Assembly: GCF_004361065.1 (NCBI RefSeq)
Contig: NZ_SELT01000025.1
Location: 1 to 45,220 of the forward strand
Direction: 5' to 3'
DNA: 45,220 nt
Origin: Cognatilysobacter terrigena
GTDB taxonomy: Bacteria; Pseudomonadota; Gammaproteobacteria; Xanthomonadales; Xanthomonadaceae
Shown here in pieces: positions 28,240-38,093 of the stretch; the stretch's first letter is position 1, and every line of letters begins with the position of its first letter. Position numbers and translations under genes: made by a program. The notes under the pieces were generated by a model, which saw nothing but the letters and a program-made list of their open reading frames with translations, was not told the DNA's origin and ran no database searches.

Positions 28240-30026
28240 AGCTCGGCTCCGAGGCTGAGGTAGATCTGCACCGGTGAATCGGGCGAGCTCAGGCCGTGCG
28301 CGATGTCGAGGCGCACCGGGCCGACCGGCGACTTCCAGCGCACGCCGAAGCCGACACCGGTGTGCAGGTCGGGCTTGTCGTTGAACGCGCTGCCGGTGTC
28401 GATGAAACCGGCGACGCCCCAGCTGTCGTTGAGGTAGTGCTCGAACTCCGCGCTCGCGGTGACGACCTTTTCCGCGCCGACCGCGAAGCGCTGCCCGGGG
28501 GCACCGATGCGCGGGCCGACTTCACGCCAGCCGTAGCCGCGGATGCTGCGTTCGCCACCCGCGTGGAAGCGCAGGCTCGGCGGCAACAGCTCGGTCGGCG
28601 TGTCGCTCCAGGTCTGGCCGAGTTCGCCGCGCGCGAGGAAGCGATTGCGCGGGCCGAGGCCGCGATACCAGTTGAGCGTCGCATGCGCCTGCACGAACAG
28701 CACGCCGCTGACGCCTTCCGCGCTGCCGCGTCCACCACGCACGAACGCCGTCGCGCCGTAGCCGCGACGCGGCATCAGGCGATCGTCGACATCGACATAG
28801 GTCGCATCCAGTTGCGGAAACACGAACGATGCGTAGCGATAGTCCGGCGGCGTCGTCGGATCGCCGTCGTCTTCGGCGGCATACGCCCAGCGTTCGCGCA
28901 GCACATGCAGGCCGGCGACCGCATCGAGCCGGCGATTGATGCGCCCGCTGCGGCTCGCGACGAACTCGAGTCGGCGGTTGTCGATGAAGTCGGTCTGTTC
29001 GTCCGCGCCCTGGAGCGCGATCGTGTACCAACCGTCCACCCACGCGAACGCGGGGATGCGGTACTGCAGCGTCATCGTCTTGCGACGCTGCGCGTAGTCG
29101 AGGTCGATCGTCACCTTGTGGCCCCGGCGGTTGAGCCAGCGGCGATCCATGCCGAGTCGCGCGCCCGCGCCGCTGTCGGACCCGTAACTCAGGCCGACGG
29201 TGTAGACGGTGCGCTTGGCCGGCGTCAGCGTGACGTCGATCGGCACGTTGTGGTCGACCGCCTTCTCCGGATGCACCGCGACGTCGATGCCGGAGAAGTA
29301 GTCGAGGCGCTGCAGCGATTCGCGCAGGCGCTCGACGCGGCCCTGCTGGTACGGCGCGCCGATGTCCCAGCGCACCATCTTGCGCAGCAGCGAATCGTCG
29401 ACGATGGATTTCGGCGTCTGCACGAACGTGACCGCACCCATGCCGTAGCGCACGCCGCTCGCCCATTCGAGGTCGATGGTCGCGCTGCCGGTCGCGCGCG
29501 TCACTTCGACGCGATGCGCGGTGAGGTCGGCATCGAAATAGCCGCGATCGGCGAGCGTGCGCGAGATGCGCGTCTTGCTCGCTTCGTAGATCGTGTGATC
29601 GAGCGGTTCGCCGGTGACGGGATGGAACGCGTCGACCTGGTCGGTCACGACCTTGTCCTTGGCCGCATCGCCGCCGACGTGCACGGCCGCGCGACGCACC
29701 GTCACCTGCGGGCCGAGCGTCACGTCGATGCGCACCACCTCGCCGTCGCGCGTCACTTTCACGGTGGGCGAGTAGTAGCCGAACGGTTCCAGCGCGCCGC
29801 GCGTTTCGGACTCGGCCTGGTCGAGCAGGTAGTCGAGCCGGCGGTCGCCGATGTCGGTGCCCGTCTCGTCGTTGATCGACAGCGACTCCACGACGTTCGT
29901 CGTCATCACCTCGTCGAGCCCGTGCACCTCGACACGCGCGACGCGCGCCGCCCACGCCGGAAGCGCGACGCCGAACGCGAGCAGCAGGGCAAGGACGGCG
30001 CGGCGCGCGCGCGGACGGGTCGGCAT
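28236..30026 (-). CDS. tamA: Translocation and assembly module protein TamA
   Basis: The 596-aa Omp85-family outer-membrane protein has signal peptide MPTRPRARRAVLALLLAFGV...AWA. Three POTRA-like domains span about residues 27-280 (for example VRRAAVHVGGDAAKDKVV), followed by a 16-stranded barrel. The barrel holds the FHAGGERSIRGYGWRE lid-loop motif (RGY) and the GVGFGVRWKSPVGPVRLDIA strand near the C terminus. Such a lid motif is diagnostic of Omp85 proteins. It is coupled to tamB. A perfect hairpin lies 32 bp upstream of the start. Confidence 0.95.
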   Translation of the reverse strand: MPTRPRARRAVLALLLAFGVALPAWAARVARVEVHGLDEVMTTNVVESLSINDETGTDIGDRRLDYLLDQAESETRGALEPFGYYSPTVKVTRDGEVVRIDVTLGPQVTVRRAAVHVGGDAAKDKVVTDQVDAFHPVTGEPLDHTIYEASKTRISRTLADRGYFDADLTAHRVEVTRATGSATIDLEWASGVRYGMGAVTFVQTPKSIVDDSLLRKMVRWDIGAPYQQGRVERLRESLQRLDYFSGIDVAVHPEKAVDHNVPIDVTLTPAKRTVYTVGLSYGSDSGAGARLGMDRRWLNRRGHKVTIDLDYAQRRKTMTLQYRIPAFAWVDGWYTIALQGADEQTDFIDNRRLEFVASRSGRINRRLDAVAGLHVLRERWAYAAEDDGDPTTPPDYRYASFVFPQLDATYVDVDDRLMPRRGYGATAFVRGGRGSAEGVSGVLFVQAHATLNWYRGLGPRNRFLARGELGQTWSDTPTELLPPSLRFHAGGERSIRGYGWREVGPRIGAPGQRFAVGAEKVVTASAEFEHYLNDSWGVAGFIDTGSAFNDKPDLHTGVGFGVRWKSPVGPVRLDIAHGLSSPDSPVQIYLSLGAEL

Positions 30027-30057
30027 CGGGTCAGGATAGCGACGGCAGCGTTAATGC

Positions 30058-30083
30058 GGCCGTGACGACGCATCGTCACGGCC
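30058..30083. other. Stem-loop between glyS and tamA
   Basis: A perfect 11-bp stem GGCCGTGACGA / TCGTCACGGCC with a CGCA loop lies in the 99-bp gap between glyS and tamA. On the minus strand it lacks a T-run, so it is more likely a weak attenuator or mRNA-stabilising hairpin than a strong terminator. Confidence 0.45.
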
Positions 30084-30125
30084 GGTATCCCGATCACCGG
30101 GCGCGATGCCCGGCGCGGTCATGCA

Positions 30126-32216
30126 TCAGATCGACAGATATTCGATCGCGGCGACGCTGCCGAGGCGGTCGGCGAGGCGCTGCAGCAGCGCCAAGCGGTT
30201 GCGGCGCACCGCCATGTCCTCGACGTTGACCATCACCTTGTCGAAGAATGTGTCGACGGCCGGGCGCAACCGTGCGAGGCGCGCGAGCGTGCCGGCGTAG
30301 TCGCGTGCGTCGAGCAGCGGATCGGTGTCGGCGATCGCGGCATCGACCGCCGCGGCGAGTTCGCGCTCGGCGTCTTCGGTGTACAGCGACGGATCGAGCG
30401 TCGTGCCGACCTCGCCTTCGGCCTTGCGCAGGATGTTGCGGATGCGCTTGTTCGCCGCGGCCAGCGCTTCGGCTTCCGGCAGCTTCACGAAGTCGCCGAT
30501 CGCGTTGAGGCGCGCATCGAAATCCGGCAGCGATTCGTGCACCGCGTTGAGCACGGCGTCGAACTGCTGCGGGATGACGCCGCGGTCGGCGTAGTAGCCG
30601 CGCAGGCGGTCGTAGACGAAGTTCGTGACGTCGTAGGCGCTGAGGTCCGGCGCCTGCGTCGGCTGCAACGCGACGGCGCGTTCGACCAGCTCGTGCAGCA
30701 CGACATCATGGCGGCCCTCGAGCAGCGTGCGCGCGAGACCCAGCGCGTTGCGACGCAGGGCGAAGGGATCCTTGTTGCCGGTGGGACGCAGACCCGCGGC
30801 GAAGCCGCCCGCGAGCGTGTCGAGGCGTTCGGCGATCGCGAGCACCTGGCCCAGCGTCGACGGCGCGATTGAATCGCCGGCGAAGCGCGGCATGTAGATC
30901 TCGTCGAGCGCCTGCGCGAGTTCGTAGCGCGCGGTATCGGCGACATCGGACAGTGCCTCGTCACGTAGCGCGTAATAGCGGCCCGCGATGCCCTGCAGTT
31001 CCGGGAACTCGCCGACCATGCGCGACTGCAGGTCGTTCTTCGACAGCTCGGCCGCACGACGCGCGAGCATCGGGTCGACGTCGATCTGCTCGGCGATCGA
31101 CTCGGCGAGCGAGGCGATGCGTGCGGCTTTGTCCGCGATGGAACCGAGCTTGGCCTGGTAGGTCACGCCCGACAGCCCGTCGCCCATCGCCACGAGACCC
31201 TGCTTCAAGTCTTCGTCGAAGAAGAACTTCGCATCCGCGAAGCGCGGGCGGATCACGCGCTCGTAGCCCTTGCGGACTTCCGATTCGTCCTTCGATTCGA
31301 TATTCGCGATGCCGACGAAGTGCTCGCTCAGGCGGTCGCTGCCGTCGAGCACCGGGAAGAATTTCTGGTTCGCCTCCATCGTGGCGATCAGCGCTTCCTG
31401 CGGCACCTCGAGGAACTCGCGCTCGAAGCTGCACAGCACGGCCTTCGGCCATTCGACGAGGCCGTTCACCTCTTCGAGGATGCCGGGCTCGATGCGCGCG
31501 ACGCCATCGACCGACTTGGCCGCACGCTCGACCTCGCCGCGGATGCGGCCGCGACGCTCGTCGGGATCGACCAGCACCTTGGCCGAACGCAGCGATTCGA
31601 CGTAGTCGGTGGGATCGGTGAACCACACCGGCTTGTCATACATGAAGCGATGACCGCGGCTCATGCGGTCGCCCTTCACGCCGAGCAGTTCGACGTCGAC
31701 GATGTCGGTGCCGAACAGCACGACCAGCCAGTGCACCGGGCGCGCGAAGCCGAAGTCGTTCGCGCCCCAGCGCATGGGCTTGGGAATCGGCATGCCGGCG
31801 ACGGCCTCGGCGAGGATCTCGCCGAGCAGCGACGCGGTATTCGCGCCCGGCTTCACCGCGCGATGCACGAAACGCTCGCCCTTGTTGTCGGTGGTGCGCT
31901 CGAGCTGCGTCCACTCGACGCCGGCCTTCTGCGCGAATCCTTCCAGCGCGCGCGTCGGCGTGCCGTTCGCGTCGAGCGCGACGTTGAGGTACGGACCGAG
32001 CACTTCCGACTTCTGCTCCGGCTGCGTCGTCGCCACCTTCGGCAGCGCGACGGCTAGGCGGCGCGGCGTGTAGAGCGGCTTCGCACCCGTCGTGTCGACC
32101 TCGATGCCGCGCTTCTGCAGCCCGTTGACGACGCCATCGAAGAACGCCTGCGCGAGGCCCGGCAGCGCCTTGACCGGCAGCTCTTCGGTGCCGAGTTCGA
32201 TCAGCAGCGGCTTCAT
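30126..32216 (-). CDS. glyS: Glycyl-tRNA synthetase beta subunit
   Basis: The product is 696 aa from ATG 32216, typical of GlyS. It begins [18 protein letters not shown], the family N terminus, and contains the MSRGHRF segment and the HD-like region ([13 protein letters not shown]). A C-terminal anticodon-binding-like domain includes [20 protein letters not shown]. It works with GlyQ as an alpha2beta2 enzyme charging tRNA-Gly. The start overlaps the GST gene by 4 bases (ATGA), so the order glyQ-GST-glyS is translationally coupled. A longer frame upstream is not homologous. Confidence 0.96.
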   Translation of the reverse strand: MKPLLIELGTEELPVKALPGLAQAFFDGVVNGLQKRGIEVDTTGAKPLYTPRRLAVALPKVATTQPEQKSEVLGPYLNVALDANGTPTRALEGFAQKAGVEWTQLERTTDNKGERFVHRAVKPGANTASLLGEILAEAVAGMPIPKPMRWGANDFGFARPVHWLVVLFGTDIVDVELLGVKGDRMSRGHRFMYDKPVWFTDPTDYVESLRSAKVLVDPDERRGRIRGEVERAAKSVDGVARIEPGILEEVNGLVEWPKAVLCSFEREFLEVPQEALIATMEANQKFFPVLDGSDRLSEHFVGIANIESKDESEVRKGYERVIRPRFADAKFFFDEDLKQGLVAMGDGLSGVTYQAKLGSIADKAARIASLAESIAEQIDVDPMLARRAAELSKNDLQSRMVGEFPELQGIAGRYYALRDEALSDVADTARYELAQALDEIYMPRFAGDSIAPSTLGQVLAIAERLDTLAGGFAAGLRPTGNKDPFALRRNALGLARTLLEGRHDVVLHELVERAVALQPTQAPDLSAYDVTNFVYDRLRGYYADRGVIPQQFDAVLNAVHESLPDFDARLNAIGDFVKLPEAEALAAANKRIRNILRKAEGEVGTTLDPSLYTEDAERELAAAVDAAIADTDPLLDARDYAGTLARLARLRPAVDTFFDKVMVNVEDMAVRRNRLALLQRLADRLGSVAAIEYLSI

Positions 32217-32863
32217 GCGGTGACTTCCTTGGCGCCCTTGGGCTGCGGAACGAAGAACGGAACGAAATGCTGGGCGAACACGTCGAGTGCTTCGCAGCGA
32301 TCGACGTGCGCCTTGAGTGCGGGCCAGCGCGTCAGGTCGACCGGCGCCGCGTTGGACCCGTGCGTGACGTACGTGGCGACGGTGATGTCGGCGAGCGTCA
32401 TCGTGTCGCCGACGAGCCATTGGCCGGCACGCGCCGCGCAGGCGGCATCGAGCGCGTCGTACGTGCCTTCGATCTGCTTGAGGCTGCGATCGAGCAGCGC
32501 CTGCGAGCGCGCTTCGGGCGCATGGAACACGCGTTCGAGCACGATGCCGACGGCGCGATCGGCTGCGCCGCTCGCCATCCCGATCAGGCGCATCGCTTCG
32601 CGACGATCCTTGCCGCCTGCCGGCAGCAATGGCTCACCGGTTGTCTCGTGCTCGATCCAGTCGAGGATGGACGACGACTCCATCAGCACTTCGCCGTCGT
32701 CGAGCACCAGGACCGGCACGCGGCCGAGCGGCGAGTACTCGCGGATCCGGTCGAAGTCCGCACCGACCGACCACGGGCGGTGCTCGAACGCGATGCCGCG
32801 CAGCGCCAGGGCGATCGCGACGCGACGCGTAAACGGCGAGTCGTACATGCCGATCAGGATCAT
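32213..32863 (-). CDS. Glutathione S-transferase family protein between glyQ and glyS
   Basis: The product is 216 aa from ATG 32863, which overlaps the glyQ stop (ATGA). The N-terminal thioredoxin-like domain begins [20 protein letters not shown], with Ser at the usual thiol-activating position. The glutathione-binding SSS motif (MESSSILDW) is at about 61-69. A helical C-terminal domain includes [17 protein letters not shown]. Known of the family: glutathione conjugation or thiol reduction. The substrate is not deducible. Being sandwiched between the two subunits of glycyl-tRNA synthetase is notable, because glycine is a component of glutathione, but a functional link is unproven. Confidence 0.9.
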   Translation of the reverse strand: MILIGMYDSPFTRRVAIALALRGIAFEHRPWSVGADFDRIREYSPLGRVPVLVLDDGEVLMESSSILDWIEHETTGEPLLPAGGKDRREAMRLIGMASGAADRAVGIVLERVFHAPEARSQALLDRSLKQIEGTYDALDAACAARAGQWLVGDTMTLADITVATYVTHGSNAAPVDLTRWPALKAHVDRCEALDVFAQHFVPFFVPQPKGAKEVTA

Positions 32864-33780
32864 GCGGCCTCCGCCGGCTTCTTCAGCCCGGGGAAGCCCA
32901 GCTTCTCGCGCTGCGCGAAGTAGGCCTGCGCCACGCCCTGCGCCAGCTTGCGCACGCGCAGGATGTAGCGCTGGCGCTCGGTCACGCTGATCGCGCGGCG
33001 GGCGTCGAGCAGGTTGAACGAATGCGACGCCTTGCAGACCTGGTCGTACGCCGGGAGCGGCAGGCCGAGCTCGATGAGCTTCAGTGCTTCGGCCTCGCAG
33101 GCGTCGAAGCGATGGAACAGTTCGGCGACGTCCGCGTATTCGAAGTTGTACGCGCTCTGCTCCACCTCGTTCTGGTGGTAGACGTCGCGATAGGTGACCG
33201 GCGTGCCATCGGGGCCGATCGTCCACACCAGGTCGAACACGTTGTCGACGTTCTGCAGGTACATGCACATGCGCTCGAGGCCGTAGGTGATCTCGCCGAG
33301 CACCGGGCGGCATTCGAGGCCGCCGGCCTGCTGGAAGTACGTGAACTGCGTGACTTCCATGCCGTTGAGCCAGACCTCCCAGCCGAGGCCCCAGGCGCCG
33401 AGCGTCGGCGACTCCCAGTTGTCCTCGACCAGGCGCAGGTCGTGCACCTGCGGGTCGACGCCCAGCGCCTTCAGCGAGTCGAAGTAGAGCTCGACGATGT
33501 TCGGCGGCGACGGCTTCATCACCACCTGGTACTGGTAGTAGCGCTGCAGGCGGTTCGGGTTCTCGCCGTAGCGGCCGTCGGTGGGACGGCGGCACGGCTG
33601 CACGTAGGCCGCGTTCCACGGCTCCGGGCCGAGCGCGCGCAGGAACGTCGCGGGGTGGAAGGTGCCGGCGCCGACCTCGAGGTCGAGCGGCTGGATGAGG
33701 GTGCAGCCCTGCGCGCCCCAGAAGGCGTTCAGACGCTGGATGAGTTCCTGGAACGTGGGGGCCGTCATGCTGCGTTCCAT
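32860..33780 (-). CDS. glyQ: Glycyl-tRNA synthetase alpha subunit
   Basis: The 306-aa class II aminoacyl-tRNA synthetase subunit shows [20 protein letters not shown] near the N terminus. Motif 2-like [20 protein letters not shown] and GITYGLERM-type motif 3 ([14 protein letters not shown]) follow. The length fits GlyQ. MTAPTF, four codons later, is an alternative start. A TATACT -10 element lies at 33804-33809, giving a short leader of about 20 nt. It is the first gene of glyQ-GST-glyS. Confidence 0.97.
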   Translation of the reverse strand: MERSMTAPTFQELIQRLNAFWGAQGCTLIQPLDLEVGAGTFHPATFLRALGPEPWNAAYVQPCRRPTDGRYGENPNRLQRYYQYQVVMKPSPPNIVELYFDSLKALGVDPQVHDLRLVEDNWESPTLGAWGLGWEVWLNGMEVTQFTYFQQAGGLECRPVLGEITYGLERMCMYLQNVDNVFDLVWTIGPDGTPVTYRDVYHQNEVEQSAYNFEYADVAELFHRFDACEAEALKLIELGLPLPAYDQVCKASHSFNLLDARRAISVTERQRYILRVRKLAQGVAQAYFAQREKLGFPGLKKPAEAA

Positions 33781-33803
33781 GCCCGTGCGCGAGAAAGCGG
33801 GCT

Positions 33804-33809
33804 AGTATA
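33804..33809 (-). promoter_or_regulatory. Probable -10 element of the glyQ operon
   Basis: TATACT on the minus strand lies 23 bp upstream of the glyQ ATG, in one of the few AT-rich spots of the 108-bp divergent gap. No good -35 hexamer is visible at 17 bp. Confidence 0.5.
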
Positions 33810-33888
33810 GCGACGCGCTTTTCGACCCTTTTTCCTCGCGTCCGCACCGGGCTGCGAGCGTCGAGTCCCCTACCTGATCGTGCCGTCC

Positions 33889-34686
33889 ATGGCGCAGCCC
33901 CCGCGCATCGAAACTTCGGGCCCCGCCGACTCCGGCCGGCCCCGTCCCGCAGGCGAGACCTCGCCCTTCCTGATCGTCGAAACCGGCCAACCGGTCGCGT
34001 CGATGCGTCGCCATGGCGGATTTCCGCACTGGATCCGCACCGCCGCCGGCCTGCCGCGCGACGCCGCGGTGGTGGTCGACGTCGAACGCGGCGAAGCACT
34101 GCCGTCGCGCGAAGGCTTCGCTGGGGTGATCGTCACCGGTTCGGGCGCGATGGTCACCGAACGCCGCGACTGGAGCGAGCGCACCGCCGAGTGGCTGGGC
34201 GATGCCGCGCAGGCCGGCCTTCCGCTGTTCGGTATCTGCTACGGCCACCAGCTCATCGCGCACGCGCTGGGCGGCGAGGTGGGCTGGCATCCGGAAGGCC
34301 GCGAGATGGGCACGGTCGAGATCGAGCGCCTCGCGCCGTCGAACGAGGATCCGCTGTTCGCGCGCCTGCCCGAGCGTTTCGCCGCGCAGGCCACGCACCT
34401 GCAGTCGGTGCTGAAGCTGCCCGACGGCGCCACGCTGCTCGCCAAGTCCGACCACGACCCGGTGCACGCGTACCGCTGGAAGGAGCACGTCTGGGGCGTG
34501 CAGTTCCATCCCGAATTCAGCACGACGCACATGCGCGGCTACGTCCGCGCACGCCGCGAGGCGTTGCACGGCGAAGGTCGTTGCGCGGTGTCGACCGAGC
34601 GCAGCGTCAGCGCGACGCCGCATTCGCGCCGCGTGCTGCGCCGCTTCGTGCGCTTCGCCCACGCCCGTTCGGAGGGCCGCGCATGA
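33889..34686 (+). CDS. Class I glutamine amidotransferase-like protein
   Basis: The product is 265 aa from ATG 33889; GTG 33880 is possible. The triad is visible: Cys117 in FGICYGHQ, and His207 and Glu209 in FHPEFS. This is the type 1 amidotransferase (GATase1) of the GuaA-like stand-alone kind, often annotated as glutamine amidotransferase or GMP-synthase-like. The GSGAMVTERRDW loop is typical. The synthetase partner is not encoded here; the substrate is unknown, and some relatives hydrolyse gamma-glutamyl compounds. The stop overlaps the next gene (ATGA). Confidence 0.9.
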   Translation: MAQPPRIETSGPADSGRPRPAGETSPFLIVETGQPVASMRRHGGFPHWIRTAAGLPRDAAVVVDVERGEALPSREGFAGVIVTGSGAMVTERRDWSERTAEWLGDAAQAGLPLFGICYGHQLIAHALGGEVGWHPEGREMGTVEIERLAPSNEDPLFARLPERFAAQATHLQSVLKLPDGATLLAKSDHDPVHAYRWKEHVWGVQFHPEFSTTHMRGYVRARREALHGEGRCAVSTERSVSATPHSRRVLRRFVRFAHARSEGRA

Positions 34687-35603
34687 ACGTGCGCAAGGTG
34701 CCCGTCGCGCAGGGCGTGGAATGGATGAAGGAAGCGGTGAACATCGGTCGCCGCAATCCGCGCGCGGTGTTCGGTGCGGCGGTGCTGTTCCTGTGCACGC
34801 TGTACTTGGCGTCGGTGCTGGCGGTGTTGCCGGTGGCGTCGCGCCTGCAGGGCCGCAGCGAACTCTCGCTCGGCGAATCCATTGCCGTCGGCATTCCGCT
34901 GTTCGTCGTGCTGACGCTGGTGATGCCGGTGCTGCTCGCCGGCCTGATCCATGTGATGCACGAAGCCGAACACGGGCGGCCGACGCGGGCGCGCGACCTG
35001 TTCGCCGCGTTCGGGCACGGCCGCGCGCGTCCGCTGATGACGCTGGGCCTCGTGCAGATCGTGTTCAACCTCGCCTGCGTCGCGGTGCTCGTGCTGCTGA
35101 CCGGCCCGGATTACTGGACCGAGAGCATGAAGGCGCTGCAGGGCGCGCTGAGCGGCCACTACGTCGTGCCGCCGGAGCCGGAGCATCCTGCGCTGCTGTT
35201 CTTCGTGCAGTTGCTGCAGCTGGCCTTCAACTATTTCAGCGCGGCGCTGATGCTGCTGTGCGTGCCGCTGATCGCGCTGTCGAACGTCGGCATCGTCGAA
35301 AGCCTGCGCCTGGGCTTCCGCGCGTCGGTCGTGAACCTCGGCGCGAACCTGCTGGCGTCGCTGGTGTTCGTGGTCGGCTTCGTGATCGCGGCGGTCATCG
35401 TCACGCTCATCACGGCCGTGGTCGTCGGCATCGCGTCGCTGATCCATCCGGCGTTCGCGGCGTTCGTCGCGCTCGCGGTGTGGGCGGCGTTCGCGGTCAT
35501 CGTGCTGGTCGTGCTCGTCGCCGCGAGCTATTACGCCTGGCGCGACATGTTCGACGCACCGACCACGGCCGCGGCCGACACGCGCATGCAGATCGAAGCC
35601 TGA
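34683..35603 (+). CDS. BPSS1780-family membrane protein
   Basis: The product is 306 aa from ATG 34683, coupled to the amidotransferase. It opens with MNVRKVPVAQGVEWMKEAVN, the signature N terminus of the BPSS1780 family: a short amphipathic segment, then about six membrane helices. Long hydrophobic regions lie at about 31-55, 64-95, 120-140, 165-200 and 215-290. The function is unknown in the family. Its 3' end nearly meets that of tatC, with 1 bp between the genes. Confidence 0.85.
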   Translation: MNVRKVPVAQGVEWMKEAVNIGRRNPRAVFGAAVLFLCTLYLASVLAVLPVASRLQGRSELSLGESIAVGIPLFVVLTLVMPVLLAGLIHVMHEAEHGRPTRARDLFAAFGHGRARPLMTLGLVQIVFNLACVAVLVLLTGPDYWTESMKALQGALSGHYVVPPEPEHPALLFFVQLLQLAFNYFSAALMLLCVPLIALSNVGIVESLRLGFRASVVNLGANLLASLVFVVGFVIAAVIVTLITAVVVGIASLIHPAFAAFVALAVWAAFAVIVLVVLVAASYYAWRDMFDAPTTAAADTRMQIEA

Positions 35604-35604
35604 G

Positions 35605-36342
35605 TCAGCGCCTGGCGACGAGCGCGGACGCGACGATGCCCGCCTCGTAGAGCAGGCACATCGGCACCGCGAGCATGAGCTGCGAGACGACGTCCGGCGG
35701 GGTGATCACCGCCGCGACGACGAAGATGCCGACCACCGCATAGCCGCGCCATTCGCGCAGCTGCGCCGGCGTCACCCAGCCGAGCAGCGACAGGATGACG
35801 AGCGCGACCGGCAGCTCGAAGCTCACGCCGAACGCGAGAAAGATCACCGACACGAAGTCGAGGTACTTGCCGATGTCGGGCGTCTGCGCGACGACGTCGG
35901 GCGTGAAGCGCGCGAGGAACGCGAAGGCGGCGGGCAGCACGACGAAATACGCGAACGCGCAGCCGGCGTAGAACAGCGTCACCGCCGACACCAGCAACGG
36001 CAGCGCGATGCGCTTCTCGCGCTTGTACAGGCCCGGCGCCACGAACGCCCACGCCTGGTAGAGCAGCCACGGCGCGGTGATGAAGATCGCCGTCATGAAG
36101 GCCAGCTTCATCGGCACGAAGAAGCCGCCGGCGGGATCGGTCGCGACGAGATGGCCGGACCCCGGCAGCGTCTTGAGGAGCGGATGCGCGAGCAGCGTGT
36201 ACAGCTTGCCGGCGATCGGCATCAGCGCGACGAAGGCGACGATCACGCCCATCGCACCACGCAGCAGCCGGGCGCGCAGCTCGATCAGGTGATCGAGCAG
36301 GCGCGGCGTTTCGGGCGGAAGGTGCGCGTCAGCGCTGCTCAT
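35605..36342 (-). CDS. tatC: Sec-independent translocase TatC
   Basis: The 245-aa six-helix inner-membrane protein has an N-terminal LLDHLIELRARLLRG segment that matches the signal-peptide-binding LxELRxR motif. The FVAPGLYKREKR loop and the family length agree. TatC recognises twin-arginine signal peptides and assembles with TatA and TatB. Its start overlaps tatB by 14 bases. Confidence 0.96.
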   Translation of the reverse strand: MSSADAHLPPETPRLLDHLIELRARLLRGAMGVIVAFVALMPIAGKLYTLLAHPLLKTLPGSGHLVATDPAGGFFVPMKLAFMTAIFITAPWLLYQAWAFVAPGLYKREKRIALPLLVSAVTLFYAGCAFAYFVVLPAAFAFLARFTPDVVAQTPDIGKYLDFVSVIFLAFGVSFELPVALVILSLLGWVTPAQLREWRGYAVVGIFVVAAVITPPDVVSQLMLAVPMCLLYEAGIVASALVARR

Positions 36343-36742
36343 TCGGGGAAGCCGGAGTCGAGGCGTCGGCGGACGGCGCGGTCATCGATGCCTCGACGTC
36401 GGCGAGCTGCGCCTGCAGCGGTGCGGCGTCGGTGGACGCGGGGGACGGCGCGGGTTCCGGTGCGTCCGGCGCACGCGTCATGCGCGCTTCGACATCGGCG
36501 AGCTGCGCACGCAACGAATCCTGCGCCTCGCGCAGTTCGTCACGGGCGCGCAGGATGCTGCGGCGCATCTCGTCGTCGGCCAGCTCGTTCTCGAGCTCGT
36601 TCTTGACCGCCTGCCACTGCAGGCGCGCGCGGCGGATCCACGTGCCGGCCAGGCGCGCCGCCTTGGGCAGGCGTTCGGGTCCGAGCACGATCAGCGCGAC
36701 GAGCGCGGTGAGCAGCAGCTCCGAGAAGCCGACGTCGAACAT
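36329..36742 (-). CDS. tatB: Sec-independent translocase TatB
   Basis: The 137-aa protein begins with MFDVGFSELLLTALVALIVL, the TatB membrane helix, followed by GPERLPKAARLAGTW, the conserved hinge. An amphipathic helix and a Pro/Ala-rich tail follow. The tail contains a near-duplicate of RAQLADVEARMT (about 79-90) as QAQLADVEASMT (about 110-121). TatB forms the receptor complex with TatC. It is part of tatA-tatB-tatC. Confidence 0.94.
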   Translation of the reverse strand: MFDVGFSELLLTALVALIVLGPERLPKAARLAGTWIRRARLQWQAVKNELENELADDEMRRSILRARDELREAQDSLRAQLADVEARMTRAPDAPEPAPSPASTDAAPLQAQLADVEASMTAPSADASTPASPNEQR

Positions 36743-36760
36743 GGCGCGCCGCGGCGGCGC

Positions 36761-36991
36761 TTAGCGGCGGTCGCGATCGGTGTCGCTGGTGTCGCGGCTG
36801 CGCGTATCGACGTCGTCGTTGCGACGCTCGTCGCGCAGGCGCTGCGCCTCGTCATCGCCGCGCACGCCCTTCTTGAACTCGCGCACGGCGTCGCCGAGGT
36901 CGCGGGCTCCGCTGGTCAGGCGCTTCGTGCCGAACACGAGCACGACGATGACCAGCACGATCAACCAGTGGGTAAGACTCATGCCGCCCAT
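36761..36991 (-). CDS. tatA: Sec-independent translocase TatA
   Basis: The 76-aa protein has the single N-terminal helix [19 protein letters not shown], with the FGTKRL hinge, and an amphipathic helix [16 protein letters not shown] charged tail ends in an unusually Asp/Arg-rich run. MSLTHW, three codons in, is an alternative start. TatA oligomerises to form the translocation pathway for folded proteins. Confidence 0.95.
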   Translation of the reverse strand: MGGMSLTHWLIVLVIVVLVFGTKRLTSGARDLGDAVREFKKGVRGDDEAQRLRDERRNDDVDTRSRDTSDTDRDRR

Positions 36992-37050
36992 GGCGCTGCT
37001 CGCTGCGAAAAAGGAAGACGATCAGGATAACGCAGCGCCCGCGACGGAAA

Positions 37051-37938
37051 TTACGGCAGCGGTTCGGTTTTCACCGCAGGTTCCGCGTTCTGGAACGGCT
37101 GCGGCTTGGGGTCGGCCGCTGCGGGCGCGCTCGCCGGCACCGGGGTGCTGGTGCTCGCGGGTGCGGTCGTCGGCGCATTCACCGGGGTCACCGGCTGCGC
37201 GGCGCTGGCCGCCACCGACGACGACGTCCCGTTGCGCTCGGCGCGCGCGGCGGCACTGGCTTCCTCCAGCGCATCGCGGAAATCCACGAGCGCGTTGGAC
37301 GGCTTGCCGGTCGCACGGCCTTCGAAAATCATGCGCGGCGTGGTGCCGGCACCGTAGGCGAGCTGGTCCGCTTCGTCGTCGACCTGCAGCGCCGCGCCGT
37401 CGAGCGCGATGCCCGCGAACAGGCCGCGCGCGCGCGACCACGACCAGATCTCGGCCTTGAGCTGGCCGTCGGTGGCGGTGGCGGCGCTGCGGCCGACCGG
37501 GCCGGCGGCGACCGACGCATCCGCGCCCAGCGTCACCTTGCCGTTGACGATCGAATCGACGCCGCGATCGCCGCGGAACACCAGCACGATATCGGACGAC
37601 TGCAGGCCGGCCTGGAAACCGATCGAGCCGCCCGTGAGCTTCACGAACGCGGGCTGCGACCAGGTGCCGTCCGCGTTCTTGACCGCCATCAGGCCGTGGC
37701 CGCGGCGGCCGCCGACGACCAGGCCGATCTTGAGCGTGTCGGGCACCACGACAATCGCGCGCGCCTCGTCCAGCAGCTTGTCCGGAATCGCCGACTCGGG
37801 GATCTCGCGGATCTCCCGCAGCACGCGCAGCGCGTTGCGGGCGCGGTCGTCCTCGACGGGGCCGGCGAACGCGGCAGGTGCGGCGGCGGCGAGGCTCAAC
37901 GCGAGGACGAGGCCGGACAGGCGGGGACGACGGGCCAT
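37051..37938 (-). CDS. SYLF/Ysc84-domain periplasmic protein
   Basis: The product is 295 aa from ATG 37938 with signal peptide MARRPRLSGLVLALSLAAAA...AFA. The SYLF (lipid-binding Ysc84) domain spans about 27-215, with the typical GLVVGGRRGHGLMAVK, SIGFQAGLQSSDIVLVF and LFAGIALDGAALQVD blocks. A disordered Ala/Pro/Thr-rich C terminus follows. Eukaryotic relatives bind phosphoinositides; bacterial members are of unknown function but presumably associate with membranes. It is followed by tatABC after 59 bp, possibly in one transcript. Confidence 0.88.
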   Translation of the reverse strand: MARRPRLSGLVLALSLAAAAPAAFAGPVEDDRARNALRVLREIREIPESAIPDKLLDEARAIVVVPDTLKIGLVVGGRRGHGLMAVKNADGTWSQPAFVKLTGGSIGFQAGLQSSDIVLVFRGDRGVDSIVNGKVTLGADASVAAGPVGRSAATATDGQLKAEIWSWSRARGLFAGIALDGAALQVDDEADQLAYGAGTTPRMIFEGRATGKPSNALVDFRDALEEASAAARAERNGTSSSVAASAAQPVTPVNAPTTAPASTSTPVPASAPAAADPKPQPFQNAEPAVKTEPLP

Positions 37939-38093
37939 GGCGGATACCGGAGGGGGGTCGGGGTGGTTCAGGCTAGTGATGCCGCGATGAATATCAAGCA
38001 ACCGTGGCGGCGGACCGTGTCGATCCGCAATGACGACGCGGCGTTGCGTCAGCGCACGGGCGTCCGGACGCGGTGCGCTGTCATGCTATGCCG

